NCBI GenBank assembly: GCA_002409995.1
Contig: DHOR01000044.1
Coordinates: 113,074-149,441, forward strand
Length of the DNA stretch: 36,368 nucleotides
Direction: 5' to 3'
Source: Hungatella sp. UBA5385
GTDB lineage: Bacteria > Bacillota > Clostridia > Lachnospirales > Lachnospiraceae
Part shown: in pieces, positions 1 through 8,503 of the stretch
Numbering within the stretch: the first letter of the stretch is position 1
Layout of the letters: each line of letters opens with the position of its first letter
Notes under the pieces: model-generated
What the model was told of the DNA's origin: nothing
Databases searched by the model: none
What the model saw: the letters and a program-made list of their open reading frames with translations, nothing else
Program-made: the position numbers and the translations under genes

Positions 1-2
1 TA

Positions 3-116
3 CAGGCCATTGCAATTGCGATAGATCTGATTCTGGCTTGGCATTATAGCAGGAAGCAGAATGTTTGTGCAGTTATACTTTATTGTACTCTGGCAAGTAT
101 AATAGCGCAGATATAA
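3..116 (+). CDS. 3' end of a small hydrophobic phage protein (partial)
   Basis: An open frame enters from the left edge and stops with TAA at 114-116, giving 37 residues. They are rich in Ile, Leu and Ala, with two hydrophobic stretches separated by a short basic segment (SRKQ), so it could be the C-terminus of a small membrane protein. The stop lies 22 bases before the start of the next gene, in the same direction, which fits a shared transcript. I do not recognise the family. The start lies outside the window, and the evidence is only an uninterrupted frame plus hydrophobic composition. Confidence 0.4.
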   Translation, partial: QAIAIAIDLILAWHYSRKQNVCAVILYCTLASIIAQI

Positions 117-138
117 AAGAGTAAAGGAGGCAGAGCTG

Positions 139-585
139 GTGGACAAGGCAATACTGGTTCAGTACTGTGATCTGAAGGCGGAATATATAGATTTACAAGA
201 AAGAATCAAAAAGCTAGAGAAGCAGATCGGGAACATGGAATCAGGAAGGCTCCTTGTATCTGACACAGTGAAAGGGACAAGACCTGATGGCACCTATGGC
301 AGTATAAGAATCACAGGGTTTCCTATGGCGGAGTATGACCGCAGAAAGGAATTGTTAGAGTGTCGCAGGGAGAAGCTGAAAGGATTTGAACTACATCTGC
401 TTGAATTAACCAATGAAGTAGATGATTACATAAGCAACCTAGATGATGCCAGAATGCGCCGCGTACTTAGATATAGATTTATTGATGGGCTGTCCTGGGT
501 GCAGGTGGCTTGCCGCATGGGAGGGAGGCATACTGCAGATAGTTGCCGTATGACAGTAAATAATTTTTTGAAAGATTTAAAATAA
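139..585 (+). CDS. ArpU/RinA-like phage late transcriptional regulator
   Basis: This 148-residue protein has a charged coiled-coil N-terminal half (residues 1-40 and 65-100) and a C-terminal segment (about 105-145) that looks like a sigma-70 region 4-type helix-turn-helix, with the pattern RxVLRYRFIDGLSWxxVA. This architecture and position, directly upstream of the packaging genes, match the ArpU/RinA/DUF1492 family of phage proteins. Known members activate the late operon for packaging, structure and lysis. The GTG start at 139 is chosen because AAAGGAGG lies 8 bases upstream. Family assignment is by pattern, not by alignment. The binding target is not visible, but the 200-base gap downstream is the natural place for a late promoter. 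Confidence 0.7.
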   Translation: MDKAILVQYCDLKAEYIDLQERIKKLEKQIGNMESGRLLVSDTVKGTRPDGTYGSIRITGFPMAEYDRRKELLECRREKLKGFELHLLELTNEVDDYISNLDDARMRRVLRYRFIDGLSWVQVACRMGGRHTADSCRMTVNNFLKDLK

Positions 586-660
586 TTTCGTTTTTTTCGC
601 TTTTCCTGTGGTAGACTTTAAACTGGAAGAACTGAAAAGTTCACACCCTCCCCATTTGTG

Positions 661-704
661 CAGCCGCTGAGTGTTAAAGCTTGGCGGCTGAATATGTTTT
701 TTAT
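661..704 (+). terminator. Possible terminator-like hairpin after the late regulator
   Basis: CAGCCGC at 661 and GCGGCTG ending at 690 can pair over 7 bases around an AT-rich loop, followed after a few bases by a run of six T at 697-702. The stem-to-T spacing is not ideal, so it may be a weak terminator or another structured element between the regulator and the cargo genes. Confidence 0.35.
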
Positions 705-794
705 CCGGAACACTTGTAGATTAATAGAACGATGGGTGTTCCTTTTTATGCGATAAAATGGTAAAATGAAAGAAAATTATAGGGAGAGGATTAC

Positions 795-1247
795 ATGATG
801 TCCATTTTAAACATTACTGAGATGATTTATATTGTGTCGATAGCTTTTCAACTTGTGGCTGGGTTATTATTGCTCATTGGAAATACAAAAACATCAAAAA
901 AATCAATAGTATCTAAATTTTGTACACAACACAGAGTCATATCTGTTTACCCAGATGGGTCATTAAAGGATTATGAAGAATTAGTAGAAGTAGCGCAAAT
1001 AGTATGGGGGAATAAGTTTGCATTTATATATTTGATATTGGGATATCTATTGAGTATTTTTAGTGTTGCGCCTGAAAAAAAGTGGATGACATTTGGGAAA
1101 GTATTATTCTTGTCAACGTTATTAATTTACATATCCATTAAATTTATAGAATATAAATCTAAGAAATATGGAAAGGTTAATTTTAATGAATTTATATTGG
1201 ATAAAGGTGCAATGGCAGTGGAAGTTCCTTTTCCGGAAAAAATGTAG
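795..1247 (+). CDS. Unrecognised membrane protein in phage late region (possible cargo)
   Basis: This 150-residue protein has about three predicted membrane helices: residues 10-29, 75-92 and 103-118. A polar loop of about 45 residues separates the first two. I do not recognise the family. The start (ATGATG) follows AGGGAGAGG by a few bases. It sits between the late regulator and the HNH/terminase genes, where structural genes would normally follow directly. It is flanked on both sides by noncoding gaps of 140-200 bases, so it probably has its own transcription. This layout is typical of phage morons, genes expressed in the lysogen that alter the host, for example superinfection exclusion. 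That role is inference from position and topology only. Confidence 0.6.
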   Translation: MMSILNITEMIYIVSIAFQLVAGLLLLIGNTKTSKKSIVSKFCTQHRVISVYPDGSLKDYEELVEVAQIVWGNKFAFIYLILGYLLSIFSVAPEKKWMTFGKVLFLSTLLIYISIKFIEYKSKKYGKVNFNEFILDKGAMAVEVPFPEKM

Positions 1248-1387
1248 CAATGGGATGGCTTCGGTTGTCTCTTATTCATTTCCATAATCCTTCAGTGCCT
1301 GAAACTTAGGATGCTGGGGCTTCCTTTTCGTTATTCATATTTCTTTTTTGCGTAAAATATTATATACTACATAAAAGGAGGCTGTTT

Positions 1388-1804
1388 ATGAGCAAAGAGA
1401 AAAAGAAAAATAATAATTTAAAATGGATTTTGGTAGCAGCGGCAATTGTTGTTGTACTTACTGTTGTAATTATTCGCTTATTAACACCAAAAGTAGACTA
1501 CGTAGCAATGGGTACAGAGATACGGCAATATACTGACCAACTGGAAAACATAAAGGACATAGAAGCAAATGGTGATAAAATATTCAAGATCACCCTAGAA
1601 AGTGATTCTTGGTATGCCGGAACAGAAAAGGATAAGATGGTATATTGTAAGAACGTAAATCAGACACTTACTGTAATATGCCAGAAGTATAAGACGGTAA
1701 ACGAGAGGCAACGTGCAGATGTCTACTATTACGACGAAGACGGAATATTAATAGCAGAACCGTCGGACAAAGGATATACATTAGAAAGTAAAATATTACA
1801 TTGA
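1388..1804 (+). CDS. Single-pass membrane-anchored protein, unknown (possible cargo)
   Basis: This 138-residue protein begins with a lysine-rich cytoplasmic stub (MSKEKKKNNN), then one strong membrane helix at residues 13-32, then an exported domain of about 105 residues with alternating hydrophobic and polar residues suggesting beta structure. No lipobox or signal peptidase site is obvious, so it looks like an uncleaved anchor. Start ATG 1388 follows AAAAGGAGG. It has noncoding gaps on both sides and sits beside another unrecognised membrane protein, between the phage regulator and packaging genes. A lysogen-expressed surface function is plausible but is inference. I do not recognise the domain. 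Confidence 0.6.
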   Translation: MSKEKKKNNNLKWILVAAAIVVVLTVVIIRLLTPKVDYVAMGTEIRQYTDQLENIKDIEANGDKIFKITLESDSWYAGTEKDKMVYCKNVNQTLTVICQKYKTVNERQRADVYYYDEDGILIAEPSDKGYTLESKILH

Positions 1805-1866
1805 GATCAGAGCACTGAGGGAAGCCTTGGTGCTTTTATACTTACAAGAGGAAGGTATGGTTATAG

Positions 1867-2202
1867 ATGGCTAAAGAGTTTGCAAGAGGATTTTATGATG
1901 GCATGGCATGGCGTAACTGCCGTAAGGCATTCATAGCCAACCGTCGTTCCGTTGATGGAGGACTCTGTCAGATATGTAAAGAGAGGTTAGGGTATATGGT
2001 ACATCACACGGAGATGTTAACACCAAGCAATATAAATAATCCAGAGATTACACTTAACCATGATAAGTTAGAGTATGTATGTAAGCCATGTCATGACCGA
2101 GAGGAAGGGCATTTTATAAAAAGAAAAGAAAATCAGAGTAGATGTTTGTTCGATGAGAGAGGGGATCCGTTTCCTGTAGCCCCTAGACCCCCCTTAAACT
2201 AA
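1867..2202 (+). CDS. Phage HNH endonuclease
   Basis: This 111-residue protein carries a complete zinc-stabilised HNH fold: CxxC at residues 34-37, the His pair at 46-47 (VHH), Asn64, and CxxCH at 72-76. Phage HNH proteins of this size coded directly upstream of the terminase work with the large terminase in specific cleavage of cos ends, as shown for HK97-like phages. Its place before the small and large terminase genes matches that role and suggests a cos-type packaging strategy. The C-terminus is proline-rich (PVAPRPP), as often seen in these proteins. No strong ribosome binding site precedes the ATG, only GAGGAAGG about 10 bases upstream. Confidence 0.85.
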   Translation: MAKEFARGFYDGMAWRNCRKAFIANRRSVDGGLCQICKERLGYMVHHTEMLTPSNINNPEITLNHDKLEYVCKPCHDREEGHFIKRKENQSRCLFDERGDPFPVAPRPPLN

Positions 2203-2222
2203 AGTGGTGGTCTTTTTTATTT
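2187..2222 (+). terminator. Imperfect hairpin with T-run at the end of the HNH gene
   Basis: GACCCCCCTT and AAAGTGGTGGTC can pair imperfectly around the HNH stop codon and are followed by TTTTTTATTT. It may be a weak terminator. The C-rich runs here and at about 2265-2276 are also in the position expected for a cos region in HNH-type phages. The sequence alone does not decide between these. Confidence 0.3.
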
Positions 2223-2298
2223 CACCGAGTCCCCAACCTCAAATTTTATGCATGAAATTCAACAGCACCCCCTCCCCAATGAAAGGAGATGAGATGTT

Positions 2299-2646
2299 TT
2301 GGAAAAAGCTATTAGGATCAAGAAAGAGGAAAGTAAACTAAAAAAAATATTCAAAGACTTAGACAAAAATAAAAAGAGAACAGTCGAAGGGTTAATAAAA
2401 AGAGCAGCATTTATGAAGGCATCATTGGAAGACTTTGAAGAAGACCTGGATATGTATGGTTTTGTTGAATCATTTCAGCAGGGAGAAAAGCAGGAACCCT
2501 ATGACAGAAAACGCCCTGTAGCTGACTTGTATAATACTATGAATACATCTTATCAAAAGATTATTAAACAACTTACTGATCTCTTGCCTGAAGGGGAAGA
2601 TGAAACAGATGAACTACTTAAGTTCTTAGGTGGTGGTAAAGGGTGA
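2299..2646 (+). CDS. terS: Phage terminase small subunit (P27-like)
   Basis: This 115-residue, lysine- and glutamate-rich helical protein lies immediately upstream of the large terminase, and their ends overlap (GTG of the next gene inside its TGA). The C-terminal half (residues 70-105) has the pattern ADLYNTMNTSYQKIIKQLTDLLP, similar to the C-terminus of P27-type small terminases, which recognise the packaging site and hand DNA to the large subunit. The reading frame opens with TTG at 2299, preceded by AAAGGAG about 10 bases upstream; the nearby ATG codons are out of frame. Assignment is by context plus this C-terminal pattern. Confidence 0.7.
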   Translation: MEKAIRIKKEESKLKKIFKDLDKNKKRTVEGLIKRAAFMKASLEDFEEDLDMYGFVESFQQGEKQEPYDRKRPVADLYNTMNTSYQKIIKQLTDLLPEGEDETDELLKFLGGGKG

Positions 2647-4295
2647 CAGAATTTGAAAAATATTTCATCTCAATCGTTGATGGTAGGATAATTGCTTGTG
2701 AAAAGATGAAACGTATTTCAGATATGTTAATCGAACAGTTTTTAAATCCTGGAGAATTTCATTTTGATTATAACATAGCAAATCGGCATACAGAGTTTAT
2801 AGAGAAGTTTTGTAAGTTACCAACTGGTAAATTAGGAACGCCAATGAAACTTGAATTGTTTCAAAAAGCAAGGCTACAAGCTATCTTTGGGTTTGTTGAT
2901 GATAATGACATAAGACAATACAACGAGGTCCTTATTATTGAGGGGCGTAAAAATGGAAAAACTACGGAGACTGCAGCAGTTGAACTGGATATGCTTGTTA
3001 ATGACAAGGAAGGATCACCACAGATTTATAATGTGGCAACAATGCTTGATCAGGCAAAGCTAGGTTTTAATGCTGCAAACAAGATGCGTGTGCAATCTCC
3101 ATTGTTGAAAAAACATATACGTAAAAGAGCAGCAGATTTATATTGTGATTTTAACATGGGTTTTATTAAAGCGCTTGCAAGCAATGTGAATAGTCTTGAC
3201 GGATTAGATACTCATTGTGGGGTTATAGATGAATTGGCAGCTATTAAGAACCGAGATATCTATGATCTGGTAAAACAATCTATGGGGGCAAGGCGCCAGC
3301 CACTTCTTTTCTGTATAACGACAAATGGATTTGTTAGAGAGGGCATTTTTGATAGTCAGTATAAGTATGCAAGCGATATTATTGACGGAAAAGTCGACAA
3401 TAAAAGATTTTTACCATTTATTTATGAGTTGGACCATATTAATGAGTGGGACAAGGAAGAAAATTGGATTAAGGCTAATCCAGGGTTAGGGACAATAAAA
3501 AGTTATGATTATTTAAGGCAAATGGTACAAAAAGCCAAAGATGATGAATCTTTTAAACCTACAGTTATGGTTAAAGATTTCAACATGAAACAAACATCAG
3601 AGGCGGCATGGCTGAGGTATGAAGATTTTGAGAATCATGAAAGTATTAACTGCAAATTCAGGTATGGCATAGGAGGAATGGATGCTGCTGATTCTGTAGA
3701 TTTAAATGCTGCCAAAGCACTATGTATGAGACGTGATGATGATAAAATCTACATAAAGCAAATGTATTGGATACCACAAACTGTTTTAGATAGACAAGAG
3801 CTTGACGGAGATAGAAAAGGGCGCGACAACGTACCTTATCAATTATGGAAAGATCAAGGTTTATTAAGAACGGTTGAGGGTAACAAAGTTAATAAAAGAG
3901 TTATGCTTGATTGGTTTTGTGAATTGAGAGACCAGGAAGATTTATTTATTTTGTATATTGGGTATGATCCATGGCATATTGATGATTCGCTTTTGCAGGA
4001 ATTCAAAAACGAATTTGGAGAAAAGGCAATGATACCAGTTAGGCAAGGTGTGTTTACACTGAGCCAGCCAATGAAAGATTTAAAAGCCGATCTACAGGCA
4101 AAAAAGATAATATATAATGATAATCCTATAGATAAGTGGTGCTTCTTTAATACAATGGTAAAAACGGATATAAACGGAAACATACAGCCAGTTAAGACTG
4201 GTGATGCCAGAAACCGTATAGACGGTACATTAGCCCTTATTGATGGGTATAAGGTACTACAAGATAAAATGAGTGAGTACCAGAGTTTGATATAG
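2643..4295 (+). CDS. terL: Phage terminase large subunit
   Basis: This 550-residue protein is the packaging motor and end-cutting nuclease. Visible motifs are Walker A GRKNGKT (residues 101-107), Walker B VIDEL with Asp196 and Glu197, and an RNase H-like nuclease domain starting at GGMDAADSVDL, with acidic residues Asp347, Asp350 and Asp353. RIDGTLALIDG near the C-terminus supplies the later acidic position. The Walker A form with RKNGK is typical of the HK97-like Terminase_1 family. The GTG start overlaps the stop of the small subunit, indicating translational coupling. Length is normal for the family, and no break is seen. Confidence 0.95.
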   Translation: MTEFEKYFISIVDGRIIACEKMKRISDMLIEQFLNPGEFHFDYNIANRHTEFIEKFCKLPTGKLGTPMKLELFQKARLQAIFGFVDDNDIRQYNEVLIIEGRKNGKTTETAAVELDMLVNDKEGSPQIYNVATMLDQAKLGFNAANKMRVQSPLLKKHIRKRAADLYCDFNMGFIKALASNVNSLDGLDTHCGVIDELAAIKNRDIYDLVKQSMGARRQPLLFCITTNGFVREGIFDSQYKYASDIIDGKVDNKRFLPFIYELDHINEWDKEENWIKANPGLGTIKSYDYLRQMVQKAKDDESFKPTVMVKDFNMKQTSEAAWLRYEDFENHESINCKFRYGIGGMDAADSVDLNAAKALCMRRDDDKIYIKQMYWIPQTVLDRQELDGDRKGRDNVPYQLWKDQGLLRTVEGNKVNKRVMLDWFCELRDQEDLFILYIGYDPWHIDDSLLQEFKNEFGEKAMIPVRQGVFTLSQPMKDLKADLQAKKIIYNDNPIDKWCFFNTMVKTDINGNIQPVKTGDARNRIDGTLALIDGYKVLQDKMSEYQSLI

Positions 4296-4309
4296 AGAGG
4301 AGGTAAAGT

Positions 4310-5563
4310 GTGGGTATTGTATCTAAGATTAAAGCAACATTAAACAACATTTCTATGCAATCAGCATTTAAAATGATCACAGAGCAGGGGAATGGCTTTT
4401 ATTCATGGAATGGTCAGTTATTTCAGTCTGATATGATAAGAGCTTGTATTAGACCCTATGCAAAATCAATGGGGAAATTAAAAGCAAAGCATATAAGGAA
4501 TAATGGAACAACTATAACGGTTAATCCAGATCCTTATATGCGTTTTTTGTTAGAAGAACCAAACCCTTTAATGTCGGGGCAGGTCATGCAGCAGAAGGTT
4601 GCTACTCAGCTTGCACTTAATAATAACGCTTTTATTTTAATAGTAAGAGATGAAAATGGAATACCGCAACAGTTATATCCGGTTCCGGCTGCGGGGGTTG
4701 AAGCAAAATATGAGGGTAGTAATCTGTTTCTGAAGTTTTATTTTCTTAATGGAAACACATTGATATCTCCATATACGGAAATAATTCACTTGCGGAATGA
4801 TTTTAATGATAATGATGTATTTGGAGAATCTCCACAAGCTCCACTTAAACAAATCATGGAAATTATTACAACTACAGATCAGGGAATGGTTAATGCTATA
4901 AAAAACAGTAGTGTAATAAGATGGCTTCTAAAGTTTACCACCCCAATGCGTCCGGAAGACTTAAAAAAGAGTGTACAAGAATTTGTTGACAACTATTTAA
5001 GTGTTTCAAGTACAACCTTCGGTGCTGCCGGAGTAGATGCCAAAGCGGATGTAATGCGAATAGAACCCAAAGATTATGTACCCAATGCGCTACAAATGAG
5101 CAACACTAAAGAACGGCTATATGCCTTCTTTAATACAAATGAAAAAATCGTCCACTCTACATATGATGAAAATGAGTGGAACAGTTATTTTGAAAGCGTA
5201 GTAGAACCTGACGCATTACAGTTATCAAACGAATACACGAGAAAACTATTTAACCGCCGGGAGAGAGGATTTGGTAATAGCATTTATTTTGATGCATCTA
5301 ATCTACAATGCGCAAGCCTGACTACTAAATTAGCGTTACAAGCCATGGTTGATCGTGGCGCATTAACGCCAAATGAATGGCGTGAGGTATTTAATTTAAG
5401 CCCAGTAGCAGACGGTGATAAACCTCTCCGCAGGCTGGATACTCAAACAGTAGATGGAGTGAAAAACCTTTTATATAATGAGCAAATAGATAATATGACA
5501 AAAATAAAGGAAGAAATTTATTCTTTACTGAAAGGTGGTGAGAAGAGTGCCAAAAAAAATTGA
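4310..5563 (+). CDS. Phage portal protein, HK97 family
   Basis: This 417-residue protein forms the twelve-fold ring at the capsid vertex through which DNA enters and leaves. The family is recognised from the pattern of early GNGFYSWNGQLFQSDMIRAC, the LLEEPNPLMSG motif near residue 85 and the HLRNDFNDNDVFGESP segment near residues 162-178, which are standard in HK97-type portals of Firmicutes phages. Start GTG 4310 lies behind AGAGGAGG. It follows the large terminase by 14 bases and overlaps the protease gene at its 3' end. Length matches the family. Confidence 0.93.
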   Translation: MGIVSKIKATLNNISMQSAFKMITEQGNGFYSWNGQLFQSDMIRACIRPYAKSMGKLKAKHIRNNGTTITVNPDPYMRFLLEEPNPLMSGQVMQQKVATQLALNNNAFILIVRDENGIPQQLYPVPAAGVEAKYEGSNLFLKFYFLNGNTLISPYTEIIHLRNDFNDNDVFGESPQAPLKQIMEIITTTDQGMVNAIKNSSVIRWLLKFTTPMRPEDLKKSVQEFVDNYLSVSSTTFGAAGVDAKADVMRIEPKDYVPNALQMSNTKERLYAFFNTNEKIVHSTYDENEWNSYFESVVEPDALQLSNEYTRKLFNRRERGFGNSIYFDASNLQCASLTTKLALQAMVDRGALTPNEWREVFNLSPVADGDKPLRRLDTQTVDGVKNLLYNEQIDNMTKIKEEIYSLLKGGEKSAKKN

Positions 5564-6245
5564 AGTCAAAGGCGAAATTGTAGGGAATAGTGATGCATGG
5601 ATCTATGAATGGTTGAAAATAGAGCATACATCACCGCAAGGGTTTTCCAAACAGTTAGCAGAGGCTAATGGGGAAGAAATCGAAGTAGATATAAACAGCC
5701 CCGGAGGAAGTATTTTTGCCGGATCTGAAATTTATACAGCCTTAAGATCGTACAGAGGGAATAAAAAGATTAGAATTGTAGGTTTAGCCGGATCTGCTGC
5801 CTCAGTCATTGCTGAAGCTGGAGAATCCGAGATAAGCCCCACAGCAATGTATATGATACATAATGTGTCAAGCCGCGCAAGTGGAGATTACAGAGCTATG
5901 GAGCATCAAGGGGAAGTGCTCAGGGCTGCAAACCAAGCTATTGCAAATGCTTACATAGATAAAACTGGAATGTCCAATGAAGAGCTACTCAACCTTATGG
6001 ACAATGAAACATGGCTGACAGCACAAGATGCAGTGAGGTATGGATTTGTTGATAGGGTAATGTTTCAGGACAGCAGGATACCCCTCACTAATACAATCGG
6101 TGGAATTCCACCAGAAACAATTGAAAAACTAAGAAATCTAATCAAGAATCCGAGCAATAAAGCTACGGATTTTTTTGATATAGAGAAACAAACAGCAGAA
6201 TCTAAATTGAGATTGCTTAACATTGAAAGGAGTATTTTAAAATGA
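5547..6245 (+). CDS. ClpP-like phage head maturation protease
   Basis: This 232-residue serine protease of the ClpP fold (S14-like) processes the capsid protein or scaffold domain during head maturation. Visible motifs are INSPGGSIFAG (residues 50-59), the nucleophile region GSAAS with Ser86, and MIHN with His105. Three in-frame GTG codons are available at 5535, 5538 and 5547. The last is preferred because it gives MPKKIEVKGEI, the usual N-terminus in this family, and AGGTGG lies 8 bases upstream. The gene overlaps the portal at its start and the capsid gene at its end (ATGA), showing tight coupling in the head module. Confidence 0.9.
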   Translation: MPKKIEVKGEIVGNSDAWIYEWLKIEHTSPQGFSKQLAEANGEEIEVDINSPGGSIFAGSEIYTALRSYRGNKKIRIVGLAGSAASVIAEAGESEISPTAMYMIHNVSSRASGDYRAMEHQGEVLRAANQAIANAYIDKTGMSNEELLNLMDNETWLTAQDAVRYGFVDRVMFQDSRIPLTNTIGGIPPETIEKLRNLIKNPSNKATDFFDIEKQTAESKLRLLNIERSILK

Positions 6246-7444
6246 GAAAAGAAGAGTATATAGCAAAAAGAGAAGGCATGTACAACGAGGCAAAAGAATT
6301 AATCAATGCAGGAAAACTTGAAGAAGCAAATGCTAAAATGGATGAGATCAAGAATCTTGATGAAGCGTTTGATCAGGCGGCAAAAGCAGAGGCAAGCCTG
6401 AAGGCACTTGAAACTACACCACAGTTAATAAATACATCTGGTGCAACAAGCATTTTGTCTGCATCCCCTATAAGAGGCGAAGAATCAGAAGATATTTATG
6501 ATTCTACTGAGTATCGTAGAGCCTTTATGAATTATGTAATTGGTGGGCAGGCTATTCCAGATAAGTTCAGGAATGCATCAACTACAACAAAAACAACTGA
6601 TGTGGGAGCTGTGATTTCACCAACCGTAATTAATCGGATCATTGAAAAAATGGAGTCAATTGGAATGATTCTCCCCCTTGTTACAAAAACAGCATTTGCA
6701 GCTGGTGCAACGATTCCGACATCTGCTGTAAAACCTGTAGCAACTTGGGTGGCTGAGGGTGGCACTTCAGACAAACAGAAAAAAAACACTGGACAGATAG
6801 ATATTAAGGGCTATAAACTGAGATGCGCCATTTCTATGACGCTCGAAACATCTGTAATGTCTTTGCAGGTGTTTGAGACAACATTTGTAAACAACGTATC
6901 AGAAGCAATGGTAAAAGCTCAAGAAACGGCTTTTATCTCTGGCACTGGTACTGGAATGCCAAAAGGAGTATTAACTGAAACGGTAGAAACCGGGCAAAAT
7001 ATTGATCTTGCAGCAGCAAATGATCCTGTGTATCAGACACTGGTTGATGCAGAAGCAGCACTGCCGTTGGCATATGAAAATGGAGCCGTTTGGAATATGA
7101 CCAAAAAAACATTTATGAAGTTTATTGGTATGGTTGATGCAAACAAGCAACCAATTGCCAGAGTGAATTATGGAATTAATGGGCAGCCTGAGAGATCGTT
7201 ACTTGGTAGACGTGTGGTTTTAAATGACTATATGACAAGCCTTGGAACTGCTATCACGAAAGATACAGTGGTTGCATTCCTTTTTGACTGGTCCGATTAT
7301 ATGTTTAATACAAACTATAATATGACTATTAAATTCTATGAGGACAATGATACAGAAGATCAGGTGACAAAAGCTATTATGATTTGTGATGGCAAAACCA
7401 TTGATAAAAACTCATTAGTTACTGTAACCAAAAAATCAGCATAA
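6242..7444 (+). CDS. Phage major capsid protein, HK97 family
   Basis: This 400-residue protein is the shell subunit. Residues 1-60 are charged and helical, with heptad character, fitting the N-terminal delta (scaffold-like) domain that the upstream protease removes. Then comes a flexible stretch (about 65-95) and the HK97 fold, recognisable from STTTKTTDVGAVISPTVINRII (cut at about residues 113-134), the AGATIPTSAVKP segment, and the GTGTGMPKGVL loop near residue 235. ATG overlaps the protease stop. The exact cleavage point cannot be read from sequence; the Ser/Ala-rich stretch before GEESEDIYDSTEYRRAF is the likely region. Confidence 0.95.
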   Translation: MRKEEYIAKREGMYNEAKELINAGKLEEANAKMDEIKNLDEAFDQAAKAEASLKALETTPQLINTSGATSILSASPIRGEESEDIYDSTEYRRAFMNYVIGGQAIPDKFRNASTTTKTTDVGAVISPTVINRIIEKMESIGMILPLVTKTAFAAGATIPTSAVKPVATWVAEGGTSDKQKKNTGQIDIKGYKLRCAISMTLETSVMSLQVFETTFVNNVSEAMVKAQETAFISGTGTGMPKGVLTETVETGQNIDLAAANDPVYQTLVDAEAALPLAYENGAVWNMTKKTFMKFIGMVDANKQPIARVNYGINGQPERSLLGRRVVLNDYMTSLGTAITKDTVVAFLFDWSDYMFNTNYNMTIKFYEDNDTEDQVTKAIMICDGKTIDKNSLVTVTKKSA

Positions 7445-7459
7445 TAGTGAGGTGATAAT

Positions 7460-7750
7460 ATGCTGACCGTTACTATAAGCACAGAGGCAATGCGAGAAAT
7501 GGTTAGAATTAGTCACGATAAACTGGATATGGAACTAGAAGCGCTAAAAGAAGCATATCTAACAGACTTAAGTATGAGTGGAGTAAACACTATACCAGCC
7601 GGAGATATGCTTTCTTGGGCTGCACTTAGACTTTATCTAAGGTGGCAGATGAACTATAACAGCGAAGCCGAAAGATATAGGCAGGCATATGAAGCTACAA
7701 AAATAGCTATGTCACTTGCTAGCGAATATAAAGGCGGTGAATGTCCTTGA
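7460..7750 (+). CDS. Phage head-tail connector (gp6-like)
   Basis: This 96-residue, mostly helical protein follows the capsid gene by 15 bases. Small helical proteins in this exact slot form the adaptor ring under the portal (HK97 gp6-like). The sequence has the usual long helical pattern with a conserved-looking MLSWAALRLYLRWQ segment at residues 49-62. The ribosome binding site GTGAGGTG precedes the ATG. It overlaps the next gene by 10 bases. Assignment rests mainly on order, size and helical character. Confidence 0.7.
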   Translation: MLTVTISTEAMREMVRISHDKLDMELEALKEAYLTDLSMSGVNTIPAGDMLSWAALRLYLRWQMNYNSEAERYRQAYEATKIAMSLASEYKGGECP

Positions 7751-8049
7751 GAAATGAATTATGTATTTTAATCACATATGAACATGAAGGTAGCCAGATC
7801 AAGGAAAATAAAAAAGAGGTATTTTGTAAAAAAGTATCATGTACAAGAAGTGAACATTATCAGGCTTATGCAGCTGGGTTACTTCCTAGATTTAACCTGG
7901 AAATTGATCCAAAAGATTATGAAAATGAATCAAAAATAATTGAGGAAGAATTGATTATACCACAAAAGGTAATTTACAAAGGCGCAAGATACAATATTAT
8001 TAGAGGATTTGATAAGGATGAGTCCACTCTTTCCTTAACCGTGGGGTGA
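7741..8049 (+). CDS. Phage head closure / head-tail adaptor protein
   Basis: This 102-residue protein is in the position of the head closure protein, which plugs the connector and binds the tail. Its composition suggests a small beta barrel: alternating strands, ending in YKGARYNIIRGFDKDESTLSLTVG, a pattern often seen at the C-terminus of gp16/SPP1-like stoppers. The start at 7741 overlaps the connector gene by 10 bases, so translation is coupled. Four bases separate it from the gp10-like gene. Identification is by synteny and fold-like pattern. Confidence 0.65.
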   Translation: MSLRNELCILITYEHEGSQIKENKKEVFCKKVSCTRSEHYQAYAAGLLPRFNLEIDPKDYENESKIIEEELIIPQKVIYKGARYNIIRGFDKDESTLSLTVG

Positions 8050-8053
8050 TTGT

Positions 8054-8503
8054 ATGAGAGTATCTTTTGATTACAATGAAGGGATTTTATCAATTGATCA
8101 ATTGCTTAAAAAGCTACCTGCTGAATTACAAAGCGAAGAAAAAAAAGCATTGAGAAAAACCGGAGCTATAATTAAAAAAAACGTTATTAAGCATCTGCAC
8201 AGTTCTGGTATCGAAGCAAGGTTGAAATCTGAGCCACGAAATTATGATGGCTCCACTCCATACGTGCATATAAAAGATGATGTAAGCTATACCGTAAGAA
8301 AAAACAAACAAGGCGATCATTATGTAAGTGTGAAGGGAGGAAAGTTTACTGGCTACAAATGGGGACCACTTAATGATGGGCACATTGCCAGAGATGGAAA
8401 GACTTTTGTTCCAGGAACAAAGTTTATGGAACGTGCATTACAAGCTTCTGAAGGCGAAGTGGAATCCGTTATACACGAGATGTTGAGGAAGGTGGTAGAT
8501 TAA
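8054..8503 (+). CDS. HK97 gp10-like tail joining component
   Basis: This 149-residue protein shows the family pattern of an N-terminal helical part rich in Lys and Glu (LPAELQSEEKKALRKTGAII), a central KDDVSYTVRKN segment, a glycine-rich turn, and a C-terminal FVPGTKFMERALQASEG motif near residues 118-134 followed by a helix. Phage gp10-family proteins sit at the head-tail joint. It overlaps the next start through TAATG (8501-8505). Length is typical. Confidence 0.8.
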   Translation: MRVSFDYNEGILSIDQLLKKLPAELQSEEKKALRKTGAIIKKNVIKHLHSSGIEARLKSEPRNYDGSTPYVHIKDDVSYTVRKNKQGDHYVSVKGGKFTGYKWGPLNDGHIARDGKTFVPGTKFMERALQASEGEVESVIHEMLRKVVD

